A stretch of DNA of 64,000 nt from Taiwanofungus camphoratus (GCA_003999685.1 CP021220.1:2604001-2668000); one strand, 5' to 3'. Numbered from the stretch's first letter, positions 11,571 to 23,800 are shown. Numbers and translations are program-made. The notes: generated from the letters alone by a model not told the origin.

Positions 11571-13447
11571 ATGGACAACTGGAAGGATACGTTTTATGCA
11601 GGGATCCGAAGTTTTCATGCTGGCAAGTTAGATGACGCACTTAATCTCTTTTGCAGGGTATGCAGTCTTTATCTCTATACCTGAAGTGAATTTGTTTACA
11701 TGTTTGCTTCAACAAGGCCATAGAGACGAAGGATAATGAGTACACAATGTATGACTCCCGCGCAGCTGTATACCAGAAGATGGGAAGAATAAAGGACGCT
11801 CTACGGGACTCAAAGAAGGTCATCGAACTCGCGCCTCAACGATGGCAGGTTCGTCCGTCAGTTATACTATGTTATCCATAGCTGTTCTCATATTACTACC
11901 CATATTTATCACAGGGTTATGTTCGCTCTTCCCGTCTCTTTCTCAAGCTGAGTAAATATGATCATGCGTTGCGCATGGTAGACTTTGCCAAGGAATGCCT
12001 GACAAGAGACGATGCTAAACGACATCGCGAAGTAGCTGCCTTACGGGGCGAGATATTGCGATTTATTTCAAAAGAACGAGAACAGGCTTCCAGGACATTC
12101 TATCACTTTGGGAAGCTGCCCTTGGAAATAGCTATCGCAATCTTCTCACTGGTCTTAACAGAAGATCATGCCCAAATTATCATTCTATCTCACGTATGCA
12201 GGAACTGGCGCACCACGAGTCTGAGCACACCCAAATTATGGAGCGTCCTTGTGCTCTCCAACAAAGCCCCAGTCAGGAAAGTAAAAACGTGGAAGGAACG
12301 ATCGAAGGGTCAGCTCGTTGAGCTTTGCTTGCGTAGTAGTATTACCGATGTTCCTCAGGTTCTTGATGAGCTTGGGGATATATCGTGGCACTCCTTACGG
12401 ATACTCAAGACGGCGGCTCTCTCCTTGCATGAGCTTCGTGCTCATCTACCCGCACTTCATAACGGCGTCGTGCGCAATCTGGGTAGTCTAGAGATACACG
12501 ATGTTCCGGACTCGAGTTTGAAATCTCGGCCATGGAGCGAACCGGACATGCAACTACGGACGCTTTCCGTTCACCACGCGTATATGGATTGGGCTGCCAT
12601 CGCTCGGGATTGCAAACGTCTGGAACATTTCTCCTTTATCGGTGCTGTCATGAACACGCCGCTGTCCGACATCATCTTACTTCTTCGTGAAAACCCATCT
12701 CTTCAAAAGCTAGTTTTGCACCTTCTAGATTACCCAGATCAACGGAGGCCGTTCGGTGATGCGGCCATCACACATATAAATCTTCCTAACCTCACGCATC
12801 TCGAGCTCGGTACTCACGATTGGGCCATGTGCAACATTCTCCCGATCCTGACTGTACCAATTCTTCGCACACTTCATATATCAAGAGGAAAATCTTCACT
12901 TGACGTATCTTTGCGGCATCTACTCAGGAACGGCGCTACATCCTCATTGACCGAGCTCAGGATCACACGCTGTGCCGTCTCGGCTCAATCCATGATTGAA
13001 TTTCTACACGCAACAAGAGGATTAGAAATTCTACAATTGTCACACACTGGGAACAATCAAATGAATATCGTTCTTGAAGCTCTTGCAGACCCCGCATGCT
13101 TCTTTTCGGAATCTCGTGCGCATGAACAAGGCCCAGAGACATATGACTCCCGTGGAATACTATGCCCAGCATTGAGACACGTGGATTTTTCGCATTGTCC
13201 GGATATCGGAAGCGGGCCTCTTGTACGTCTTGTCAAGACACGCCTAGCTGCCAGTATTCCAGATGTCGTGCCTGACACTGCGAATGAAGATGGGACTACT
13301 CGAGTCTCAATTGTACAGCGAATCAAAGTGCTTGTTGTAGATGGATGCCCTAGTGTGGACCCGGACATCTTGCCTTGGTTGCGGGCTAAAGTGCCTACTG
13401 TGAGCTGCGTGTACATGACCAAGAAAGATGCGAGTTGGAGGCGGTGA
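11571..13447 (+). CDS. TPR / F-box / leucine-rich protein, Pof3/Dia2-like layout
   Basis: Exons 11571-11657, about 11718-11848, and from about 11914 to 13447 join in frame. The N-terminal ~130 residues form three TPR repeats (FYAGIRSFHAGKLDDALNLF, AVYQKMGRIKDALRDSKKVI, SRLFLKLSKYDHALRMVDFA). An F-box follows: FGKLPLEIAIAIFSLVLTED then LSHVCRNWRTTSLSTPKLW. The rest is a leucine-rich region with LRR-like beats (LPNLTHLELG, LTELRITRCAVS, LRHVDFSHCPDI). TPR-F-box-LRR is the order found in fission yeast Pof3 and budding yeast Dia2, SCF substrate receptors guarding replication and telomeres. Orthology is inferred from architecture only; basidiomycetes hold many F-box proteins, though few with N-terminal TPRs. 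It should recruit Skp1/Cul1 and a substrate for ubiquitination. Confidence 0.78.
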
Positions 13448-13857
13448 ATCAGCGCGACAGGTTTTCTGCTCTCTTGAGGTCTACAAACCCCAGTCGCTGC
13501 GCCTGATATCCATGTGTTTGACTCGATGGGATGTATATGACTCTTTGCCTGGTAAAGGGTTGAAGACAATACAGAACATCGCAGAGAATGTCGTACAAGA
13601 ATCAACACAATCCAAGCCAATAAGTACGTTGTTTTGATCGAAAACGTAGAACCCGGAATTCCAATTATCGACGCAATGTGTCACATGAATAGGTCGGCCC
13701 TCGGCCAACCAAACATTATATTAGAAATTCTGGGGACTCTAAACGCAAGCAGTACGGGACATCGTGGTTGCTGCGTATAACACCCTCCCCTTCCTGCAGC
13801 CTTACAGGCTGTTCCTGGTGGACAGTATGGCTCCACTCCACTTCCACAGCGGCAGGC
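13448..13857. other. Convergent 3' intergenic region
   Basis: This is the 3' space between the plus-strand F-box gene and the minus-strand HVA22-family gene, presumably holding both 3' UTRs. No coding signature, repeat or RNA gene was seen. Confidence 0.5.
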
Positions 13858-14666
13858 TTATCGATTTGTCGAATGAGATGAGGAGACAGAGGAACCATCA
13901 GAATCCATTGAATTAAAGGAGCTAGAGGACTCTGAATGTAAAGGAGTAGGTCGATGGGCAGGGTCCGCATGTGTAGGTCCCGATGCCCCCGTCAAGAATG
14001 GACCGACAGCATTCCAAAATACTTGAGCCACATTGAGGGGACTCGGACCTGCAGGCGCAGTTCTAGAGACACCCGTGTGGTCGGCAGTGGGGGGAGAAGT
14101 TTGCCAGGCGATTCTCCCTATCGTTTGCCATAGGGCAAGTAGACAATCATGGAGGAACGTGATGATGTTTGTTTTGGCTGCGACGATGCCAGCGTCTATG
14201 TCTGCTTCTTTGTTGGTTAGGAAGGGATGTAGATAAGTGGTGTAGATCCATGTGGAGCCCTTGCAGATATGTTGGGGACGGGTTCATACATCTCTGACGG
14301 CAAATCCATACATACCTCCGTCTGAGGTAAAGAAAGAAAGAGAAGGAAAAGCGTTTTAGTCTCCCAATATAATGGAATCCTGCGAATTAGTTAATAAACA
14401 ACGTACACAGGCATACACAAGGTACTTACCAACTAATCAGCCACTCTGCGATGAATTCAAACGTAACAAATGCACCCACAACAGCCCAATACATGGCCCA
14501 TCGCTCAAGCTCGGGCTCTGACGTGGGTCTATGTGCGAGAGCTTTCCATGTCCCATAGCATGGAAGCAAGAAAGCGAACCAAGCGCTGCCTTCATTTGAG
14601 TTCAGAACATCAAACACGCGCGGGTGCAGCAGCTCACCTTAGAAGACTATAGATGTGACCAAACAT
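13858..14666 (-). CDS. TB2/DP1/HVA22 (Yop1/REEP) family ER-shaping protein
   Basis: Four exons reconstruct the family: MFGHIYSLL + SAWFAFLLPCYGTWKALA, then ERWAMYWAVVGAFVTFEFIA, EWLISW, and after an intron IPLYWETKTLFLLFLSLPQT, and after another GSTWIYTTYLHPFLTNKEAD. Each junction keeps the phase with GT-AG ends, and the first acceptor was chosen because it restores the frame. The hydrophobic hairpins would insert in the ER membrane and curve it into tubules; in yeast Yop1 works with reticulons and Rab pathway proteins. After the conserved core there is a Ser/Thr/Pro-rich tail of about 100 residues ending SSSHSTNR, so it is longer than yeast Yop1 and closer in shape to REEP-type proteins. Confidence 0.85.
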
Positions 14667-15479
14667 CAAGGGAAAAAAAGAGATGAAAGCAATTGTCGAG
14701 CGTCAGGACTCTTGAAAAGTGAATTACGAGAACGATAGCAGTGGTACGAGCTCAAGCTTTCGGGCTCAGCGCCCAAAGCTTTGTACGCGGTACGAGCGCC
14801 TATAGTAATATGTGGATGTGATCGGTATCCTGTTTTGGAACACAGTGAATGCAGGTTCGACTAAAAAGCTTCATGGGACACAATGACTACCACTGGGCCA
14901 AAGGCCATCTCGCGACCATCTGGTCCCTATGCGTGAATTTGGAGAATTGAGATACCTTGGCTCTGCCTAACTTCTTGAAACCTGTTATTTGGGGCTATTG
15001 CTCCCGATCCTTCCTCGTCGTATTTGCAAGTTACCGCAGGCAACTTAAGGCTCGCATTCACGCTTAGACCGAACTTCCTCTGCTGTTCCCTGGCTTATGT
15101 GGTAAGAACAAACCGTCTTTACCAACATGTTATAGGAGTGTCCTGACTATATGCTGTGTAACAGGTCTTTCCCTCGACAGGCAGGCTCAGGCCACGATGT
15201 ATCCCCTTCATACGAGGGATGACAAAAGTGCAAAAACAATTAGTCGGATGTCGTACTGCGCAACGCATCATGTCCTATTTGGAAACAAGCTTTGACCGTT
15301 TCTTTATCGGATATGCCAATCGCTAAATCTATTCGACGGTCAAAGCGGTGTGCCACCCGCGTAGGAAGAGCATTTAAAAGGGGGTATTTTTCTGGTCGAG
15401 CGCACCATTTACCTTCACCCTTGCGCTTCACTTAATCTCGCAGCACCTGAGATCTTATATTCTTGAAACTCCCATCACA
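14667..15479. other. Intergenic, divergent promoter region
   Basis: About 0.8 kb between the HVA22-family gene (minus) and the small homeodomain gene (plus). Both promoters should be here. I see no gene. A TATA-like element near 15372 is listed separately; short minus-strand ORFs in it show no conserved motif. Confidence 0.5.
15372..15380 (+). promoter_or_regulatory. TATA-like element before the homeodomain gene at 15480
   Basis: The string ATTTAAAAG lies about 100 bp before the start codon at 15480, a usual distance when the 5' UTR is 60-70 bp. This is a sequence resemblance only. Confidence 0.3.
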
Positions 15480-15976
15480 ATGGCGCGCGCTCTACCAAAT
15501 GCTCCTGTGACTCCAGCATCGTCCTCAGCTGGAGCTAGCCATACATACAACCTTAGAAAATCAAGCCGCGGCTTCCCTATGACCCCAGTGGAGGTTGAGA
15601 TTCTGATGACCATATACAATCGGACAGAGAAGCCGTCAAGAAAAGATAAAGAGAAACTGGCGAAAGAGTTACATAGGTCAGCTAATATTCTATTCTCACT
15701 GTGTCGTGCCGATCTGGATGTACTATTAGGCCCTACGCCACAATAGACAATTGGTTCTCTAATCGCCGTCGAAGGACAGCACGGGCATCGAAGGCAACTG
15801 AGAAGAAGAGATGCTCAGCGCCTCTCGGCCGAACAATGGACAGACTGGGCAACAATTCCTGGACCACCCTTCGCGATGCGGTTCCCACTATGAGAGTCTG
15901 CACCACCCCAAAAACAACCAAGGATGAACAGGATAGTTCAAGGTCGTGGCCGCAAGCACTACCATCGTGCACCTAG
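15480..15976 (+). CDS. Small homeodomain protein
   Basis: Two exons (15480-15676 and 15730-15976) join over a 53-bp GT-AG intron to a 147-residue protein. The splice joins KLAKELHR to PYATIDNWFSNRRRRTAR, giving a full homeodomain: helix 1 from MTPVEVEILMTIYNRTEKPS, recognition helix WFSNRRRR with Ser at position 50. The exon frame is not usable without the splice, because the unspliced frame stops at once. The N terminus is short (about 30 residues) and the C-terminal ~60 residues are basic and Thr/Ser-rich, without recognised domain. It is compact for a transcription factor and could act with a partner. It may be a degenerate or lineage-specific member of the homeodomain group found nearby (8738, 24468, 26078). 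Confidence 0.72.
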
Positions 15977-16887
15977 ACCGCAGGAGGAAGCACCCCTCCA
16001 CATACTTGCACACCTCTGTGCCCTGACTGAACAAGAGTGTCAGGCAGTTGCTTTCCTCTGCCGCCGCCGCTAGTCCCGGCTGTCTTGAAAGATGAGACTT
16101 GCGTATACCCCTAACTTGCCATACCATAGTTTTGTCAAATTGCTCAAGATCCTATGTTCTCCATTGATAACTTTACTTCGAGTACTGATGTACAACAGTT
16201 AACACCTGTGGCAGCTGGCTAATTACCAGAGTATTGAGGGGTAGTTCCCCAAACATCCTCATGAATAATCCTAATATTATTTCACTGGATCTGCAAGGTG
16301 ATTATAATATGTATCAGCAAAGGAATTACGCTCTGGTAAACATGAGGAGGACCGTGAGGGGTGTGTTCAGAGACGCCGCCTGGGGTATAGACATAGAGGG
16401 GTTGGAGCAAAAGCCTAGATGGCAAGGCGCCTGCCTGCCTGCCTGCCTGCCTGCCTGCCATCTGCTCCAGAAGCTTCTCAGGCCTGATTGAAACGCCCAG
16501 TACTTCATGAGCGCTGAGCGCGATGGCAGGCAGAGCATGAAAGGGCTAAGCACAGGAAGAGATCTCACAACAGCCGAGTCTTGGTCCAGTCCAATGCGCA
16601 AGTGAGCCTGTCAGTCGCACAAGATATGGCACAAGGTGGCGAGAGGATGGAAGCGGATGATATGAAGGAACGTGGCCAATGGGATAAGACACGCGCAGGA
16701 ATTCGGCGCTCCCAAACAAGTCCCGCTTGTCCTTGTTTACCAGTCCGAAGCTCGACTCGGTCTGATGTTCTCATCCAATCACTCCTCGGCGACTTTGCTC
16801 CCAATCATCTAGCACAGTCTCTTTTACGCCAGTCTGGTGGGCAAAGATTGTGTCCCTCTCTCTCCTTCCTGTTCCCGTGTCCAGATC
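15977..16887. other. Intergenic region with tetranucleotide repeat
   Basis: Roughly 0.9 kb without a convincing gene. It contains a (CTGC)n run near 16431-16459 and the promoter of the Zn2Cys6 gene at 16888. Several short ORFs overlap here on both strands but have no conserved motifs. Confidence 0.45.
16431..16459. repeat. (CTGC)n tetranucleotide repeat between short inverted arms
   Basis: About seven CTGC units are visible. The flanks are partly complementary: TGCCATCTGCTCC to the right pairs with GGAGCA and GATGGCA to the left, which are separated by eight bases. The transcript or single strand could fold into a hairpin with the repeat in its loop. Confidence 0.75.
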
Positions 16888-19800
16888 ATGGATGCAAATA
16901 CTAATGGCGCCAGCGGTGCTGTCAAGAAGCAAGAAGAGTCCGATGGGAATGACTCCAAAGGCCCTGCCAAAGCGGACCCCAAGCCGCCCATCAGGACGCT
17001 GAACAGAGTGCCCCGTAAGTGTTGCTCCTTTCGTGGTTCGTCCTACTGTTGAATGCGGCACTGTGTCGGAAGGTGCATGCGTGAGTATCAGTGCGGCAAT
17101 ATACACCGGAGGGACTCTGACAGCGACCACATCTAGAATGCTTGTAGGAAACAGAAGATGAGATGTGAAGGGGCGGAGAATCCCCCTTGCAGACGGTGTA
17201 GGCACGCAGGACTTGAATGTCTATTTGAAAAGCCGACCAGGGAAGCGAGTCTTACCGGTGAAGCAGGGCTAGAGTGAGTGGCCTGTAGAATATTGTCTCA
17301 TATCCTTATCAATGAGCATATCTGTCAGACGCATACGAAGTCTTGAGGCTCATGTTGCAGATATTCGTCAGACGCAGTCTGTCATCCAAAATACTCTACT
17401 CGAAATTGCAACGCATCTCCGCGGTGGGGCTCAGTTTCACTCTCGTTCACCGTCCGCATATCCGGCTTTTGCACATCAGTCTCCCAGTACCCGTTCCCTC
17501 GGATCTCCTGGAGTGACTACGCCCTCTGCTACCGTATCTCATCCGCCTCAGTTAATGGTGGATACTTCCCATCCCGGGCAACCCTCGACATCAAACAGCA
17601 ACGCAATGGCTCCAGCTCATGGACCCATGTCAGCTGCTTTGAACCCGAGTGGACATCGCCAGCATCGGGATCAGATGTCTGGCCCGTATCGAAGTCCTCC
17701 ATTAAGCGCGGCAGGACGTCCGTCCGGTCAGACTGATCTGCACCCCCTACCGTCCTCTAATATGATGTATCCTCCTGGTGCTCCGGGCCCAAGTGCTTCA
17801 AGCAGCAGCCGTAGTGGGCAGCCCCATGGACCTACGTTACCCCCGTTCTCCAGTATAGAATCAATGGGGCCACCACGGTCGCAGCCGACGAATGTATCTT
17901 CCATGCGATATAACAGCAGCGAGAATGCACAGTCTTCCCGTCAATTGCAGAGACCTACTAATGGTGCTGAGGCAATTACGGGCTCGAAAAGGGTCGCCCC
18001 ATCTTCTTCGAATGTTACTAGTGCCGATTCTTCGGATGTGGAAGACGAAGATGGCGAACTGCCTGCCTCCGGTCTTGTAGCTCCGTGGGAGGTCCTGCGA
18101 GGATTGGCCGATGTAGCTATACAGCGTGCTGCTAAGGTACGTATGTCACCCTAGTGGTGTAAGACGTTGTCTAATTGCACCTCAGGAGAATGGTGGAGAG
18201 GTAAGCGAGCCTCCAAGTCGTGCGAGAACTGCTTCCCCGGAACCGCGGCAATCCCGACCTACGAAACGGAGAAAAGTTCACCATAAACAACCTCGCTTTA
18301 CGACTTTCCCTGATGGTAGCCGTTTCTTTGCACACCGTGCGTCTATATTGCCAACATTTTTATACAAAACAGTTGTCACCAAGAACATTGTTGCTGAGTC
18401 GGAAGCACGCGAGCTTTTCCGAATGTTTGTCATCGAAACTTAACACTATCATTCATTACTGAACTTTGAGGTTGATACAGATTCTACCACGGCTGTTCGA
18501 CTTTCTTGCCCATATTTGATGCCAACGTAGATACCTATGATGCATTGCATGAGCGTTCCCCATTTGCTGTCGATTGTATCTGTATGGTCGCTGCCCAAGT
18601 CAGAGATGGTGGAGGTGAGATTCATTCACAAAGTATCTTTCGATTGATATCCAGAGCAATGCTCCTAGGAAAACCGAGTGAGACTTTCCTAAAGTGCCAA
18701 GAGGAGGTGCAATCCATTTCCTGTGCAACATTGTTTTCACCTGTCACACGCCAAGAGGCTGTCCAGGCAATGAGTAAGCATCCCGAAGATAATCTTTGTA
18801 TGAGACTAACAGGCCTTCAGTACTTGTATCAGGTTGGTCAGACAATGGTTGGCTGAGTGGAGGTCACGCCGTACGTATGGCCATGGAACTATGTAAGTAA
18901 TGCTCGGACTCATTCATTTTGTGTACTTGGGAATGTTGCACATAATGCGCGAGTCGTTGATGCCGTCTTATTGTCTATAGCTATGCACAAGGCTTGGCCT
19001 GAGCTTTTGAAAAGGATGAAAGCAAACAAGGCATCCACTTCAACTAAAGATCGGCAACTGGTGATATCTGCACGGACATGGTTCTGTCTTTATCTTTTTG
19101 AGCATCAGTGTGTCGGTCGCCTATTGCTGCTTATCTCGTGCTGAAGGGGTATATGCAGAATGTCTTACGGGACTGGAAGGCCGGCTATTCTTAAGGATGA
19201 CGAGAGTATCTGGCAATGCCGGTTACTCCTACAACATCCCCTGGCTATCGAAGACGATATGCGTCTTGTATCGACCGTGGAGCTGATGGCCATCCGAGAG
19301 CGCGTACATAATAATCTTTCGCCGCTGTTTGACAAGCCTGTCGATGATATCACTTTCAATGTTCTTCGTGAAGCTGATATGGAATTCCGAAATTGGTACG
19401 CTACGTGGGATCAGGCCTTCTCGCAAAAATATGAGGATGCTGGTAAGTTATCAGCTTTACATAGTTTCGCCCGCTCACCTAGGAGATAGCATTCTACCGG
19501 CAGAGTCTACAAATACAGCATTTGCATGCAGAATTGTTCCACAATGCGACTGCGCTCAGAGGTATCGATGGTCCGGATGAGGTGCAAAGAATGCCTCCAG
19601 CTCAGCGGGAATTGGCCATCCGATCCATACAAATTGGACGACAAATTTTAGACATCACAGTCAATTCCCCTGCTTACAGGGAAGGAATGAAGTATGGTAC
19701 GTCTTCACATTCCCACCAGCACTTGCTGGAGTCTCACACCAATTAGCCGTACATTACACGCATGCGACTGCGACATTCTCTGCCTCATTTTTACTGCGAC

Positions 19801-20407
19801 TCGCTCGTCTCTTGTAAGTCCAGTTCTAGGCTGAGCCTGGGACTTTGGAACTAATTGAATACATTCAGTCCTGATCAATGTGACATGCAAGACGTCAGGC
19901 TACTCGTGGAACACCTAGCCTCTCTATTGTTGGAAGGTAAGTGAGAGACTTAAGGTTTAATCCTGCCGGATTTCTAAGATAGTCGCAGTTTCCGGGAAAC
20001 GTTATGCGTTGACGTTGCAATTGATGTTGAAACGCTTCAAAAAACGATCAGCTTCTACGTCTCGCTCGCCCGGGATGACGCGCCACCGTTCTCAGAGCTA
20101 CACAGGCTATCCACCTGATGCAGGCAGTCAGACAGTCAATCCACAACAGCCTATGTCCCCCGCCTACGACACATCATTCTCACATCCTGACGCAATGGGT
20201 AACATGACCATGGGAATGTCTCACCAGGTCGCTCAATACACGCCAAATATTGACCACATCTGGCGAGGTTTTGAGACCACCTCGAACGAACAACTACCGG
20301 TGTGGCTGTCCGATCAGACACTTGGTGGTGCAGCCTTCGGACAAAGCGGTATTGATGCCTTCCTGTTACCAAACGACTACCTACCTACTGCTCCGCAGAT
20401 CTGGTGA
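16888..20407 (+). CDS. Zn2Cys6 fungal-specific transcription factor
   Basis: The N-terminal exon (from MDANTNGASGAV) ends before the zinc cluster; an 8-nt micro-exon (17073-17080) flanked by 58- and 56-bp introns then restores RACNACRKQKMRC, and the following exon gives EGAENPPCRRCRHAGLECLF, a perfect CX2CX6CX7CX2CX6C cluster. A dimerisation coiled coil follows (RIRSLEAHVADIRQTQSVIQ), then a long Ser/Pro-rich linker, a basic patch (RPTKRRKVHHK), and the Fungal_trans middle-homology region spread over many exons: STFLPIFDANVDTYDA, RTWFCLYLFEHQ, MSYGTGRPAILKDDESI. The C-terminal tail is Pro/Gln/Met-rich and ends TAPQIW. The middle region resembles PrtT-type regulators of secreted proteases, but the target cannot be told from the sequence. 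No frame break is needed. Confidence 0.87.
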
Positions 20408-20839
20408 CATGCTTCAGTAGACTTCTGGTCCTGTTTTCTCTTTTTTTTTTTTTCCATCTATGCACACGCTGTCTTTTGATTTACGGGTAACTAGCACAGA
20501 CGGTTCGTTTTTTTCTCATGTCTATCAAGCTGGGACGGCCCTATGTACTTGGATATCCAGCCATGTCAATGCTTGTTGCACTAGTGTTGTATGTATTGTT
20601 TCCCGAAAGTAACATTGTTGTAATGGACCTGAATTTTGATTGTGCTTCCTCTATATTCTTAGTCGCGGTATTATGTGAAATGTCCATTGCTCAACGTTAT
20701 CCTGACTCTGAGCCTGGGCTGTACGTAGATTCACTTACTACTTAGTGTGTGTCAAGGCGTGAATAGACGCGACCTGAGAGTTCCTATTTTGGCACGTGTC
20801 ATTTTTTTTTGCAGGACGCTCTTGCCGTCTCCTTCGACA
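20408..20839. other. Intergenic region upstream of WDR75/Utp17
   Basis: It holds the 3' UTR of the transcription factor gene, a poly-T run near 20440, and the CT-rich leader of the next gene. A T-rich tract ending GCAG near 20810 could be the acceptor of a 5'-UTR intron. No coding gene is supported. Confidence 0.4.
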
Positions 20840-23800
20840 ATGCCTGTAGCCATCGACGGGTCGCGTGTTAAGGCGGCCTCCATACCTCCACTAAAGGTTG
20901 CAATGCACAAACCACAGACACCGCACTTTTCAGACCCCCCGAAAGTATCAGAACAGGCTCGACGACTTCGTAAGCGGAAAGGCAAGGAAGTAGAAGAAGC
21001 GGAATCTTCAGCCAACACCTCCAGTCTTACAATCGATGGCTCTTGGTCGTGGAAATCTTTAACGGATTCGTCTGCTAGTAGAACACCGCCTGTCTTTACG
21101 AAGGATGGAAAGTACGACCCAAAATTTGATTTGATTTGACTTGATCTCATGTGCATACAGCTACTTTTTCTCTGTTATAGGTTCCTCTGTCAAGATTTAC
21201 TCTGTTGCCAGCGGACAAATAGTCTCGACTTTGGATGCATCAGGTTCCAGTGGACCTTACTCTGCGGGAAGTTCTAGCCATCTTGATACAGTGACCTCGG
21301 CCATCCTGAATCCACACAATCCTTTTCAACTCATCACCGGCTCTTTGGACGGACTTATTAGAATATGGGACTTCTTAGATGCATTACTATTGCAGACTAT
21401 CAATATCTCTCAGCCCATTTTCCATCTCGCTGCTCACGAAAAATTCAAAGATTGTGTCTTCGTCGCTGCTGCTCGAACAGACAGAAAGAAGACCAGCAAT
21501 GGTAGCTATTCACACGCGCATCACTAGAATTCAACTCGCTGATATCTGTTCAGGCAAAGCAATCATGGAAGACAATGTTGCAGTATTGCGCGTGTCTCTC
21601 AAAGCGACTAATGCAACTGCTGGCTCTGCCGTTCAAACATCTTCTGATGTCACTGCGGTTGGAAAAACAAAGACGACGACAGGTCTCGCCTTTTCCCTTA
21701 GCGGGGCTTGGCTTGTTGCAGCTGGCGGACACAAAGCTTATGTTTGCTCTACATCGGACCTCAAAGCTGGATTTACAAAGTTCGTCTCACCGCAGCCATT
21801 GACATGTCTAGCATTCCATCCCTCTGAAGAGTACTTTGCCACTGGGGATGTAACGGGCTGTATCCGCTTATGGTACTGTCTCAATGACAACATCTCACGT
21901 AAGACTGTCGGAGTGGAGAAGACGGCTCAAACCACGACGTTACACTGGCATGCACATGCAGTTTCCTCAATTGCATTCACTGCCAACGGCGCGTACCTTT
22001 TGAGTGGAGGAGAAGAAGCTGTGCTAGTCATCTGGCAACTGCATACGGGCAAAAAGGAGTATGTACCGAGGGTGGGAGCGCCAATAGTACATGTTACGCT
22101 CGCAAAAGCAGGAGATGGCGGGGAGGAGTATCTGCTTAGTCTCGCAGATGCCTCGTTTGTCTTCGTGCACTCGGGTACCCTCAAAATTGCGAGGTCTACC
22201 TCACGAATCAAGCTAGGTCTGTCGAATACGTTCTCTGCAGATGTTGCGGCCAATATTCAAGTACCTTTTAGATCCCGGGATATCTCATGAGCGACCATCA
22301 ACATCCACTACTGTACCACTTGCCATTCATTCCCTTACTTCGACCTTTATCCTCCCGTCGTCCCATCCCTCATCCTTGCAGATGTACACTATCTCAACGT
22401 CAAAACTTCTGGCCGAAATTGAAATCTCTCCCTCGAACAAAGTGTCTCGTAGAGATGAAAAACCATTAGAGCCGTCACGCGTACAGCGTGTTGTCATTTC
22501 TGACTCAGGCGAATGGATGGCGACCGTAGACAGCCGGGAGCCCGATGGATCATTTCGTGGAGAGGTGTATCTGAAACTCTGGCGGTGGGACTACAAGGCA
22601 GCAATTTGGATACTAAACACCCGAGTTGATCGGCCGCATGCACTGACAAGGGTGACGGGAATTGCATTTAGCCCGGGGGGAATGAGCAAAGGTCTCATCC
22701 TCGTGACCACTGGCGAGGACGGGAATGTCAAATCATGGCGGATACAATCTACAAAAAATAAGTCGGGGGAAGCTGAATGTATGTTGTCAATCTAGTCATT
22801 CCTTCGAGATTCCCTCTTATTCCCGCATACGCATTTCAGCCTTTTGGGTCACCCGCTCCACGTTTCGATTTCGTTCAGAAATCCCGACGCACATATCATG
22901 GTCGTCGGACGGTTCATTGTTCGCGATCGTACTAGGGCCTTATGTCGCCCTCTATGATCCCAGAACAAATGCATTATATCACACCCTCGTATATCCCGAG
23001 TGCAAACAGCTCTCATCGGCTCATTTTGTCGGCCAAGATAGTCGCTATTTAGCTGCCGTAGGCCCAAGACACGTCGTGCTTTGGGATCTAGTAACACGAA
23101 CGAGTGAGTCTCACAGAGCATGCGCTCGATTACTAATCTAATGCCCACTGTACTAGTGCGATGGCACTATCGCAGTTCATCCGTCGTGGAAAAATGTGTT
23201 CCACATCCAAGGCATGACACGTTCCTGGTCTTCGAGCAGCACATCGTCCCTGGTTCGGAACCTACGTCGACAAAAGTTCTTATCTTTCGTCCCTCATCTG
23301 CCGTTCCCACTGCAATACAGACATTGCCCTTCCATCTCCGTAGTGTGGCGTGGTTGCCAGGTTCCACACCGGTGTCAGCAGACTCGTCATTTAGTCTCGT
23401 AGGCATAACTCAGGCATGGAGCGTCGTCGTCTTCGGTAATGACATCCACCTACCGCTGGAAGAGGGTGCATCTGCACAAGGAATTGTTGAAAGTACAAGC
23501 GACGGCAAGAGAACACTTTTCCAGGACATTTTCGGCAAGTCCGCGCTGACCGATTTCGTCTCGGCACCGCCATCTGTCGCGGAGAATATTGTCCATCCAT
23601 GGAAGGGCAAAGAAATTGCAGATATCTTTAATGCTCCAGCATATCTCATGCCGCCACTGGAAACGCTCTTTGACTCCGTCCTAGACGGCTTCTTAACTGC
23701 GAGGCCTCATGTTGCCGTCGAGGAGCATAAGCACCAGGAACAAGATGACACTGAGCAGATGGACGTAGAAGTGGACAACGAGCTGGCTACCGCTGCAACT

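Noticed and set aside
16565-17205. Long minus-strand frames across the start of the Zn2Cys6 gene
   Set aside because: They overlap the zinc cluster on the other strand and have no recognisable features.
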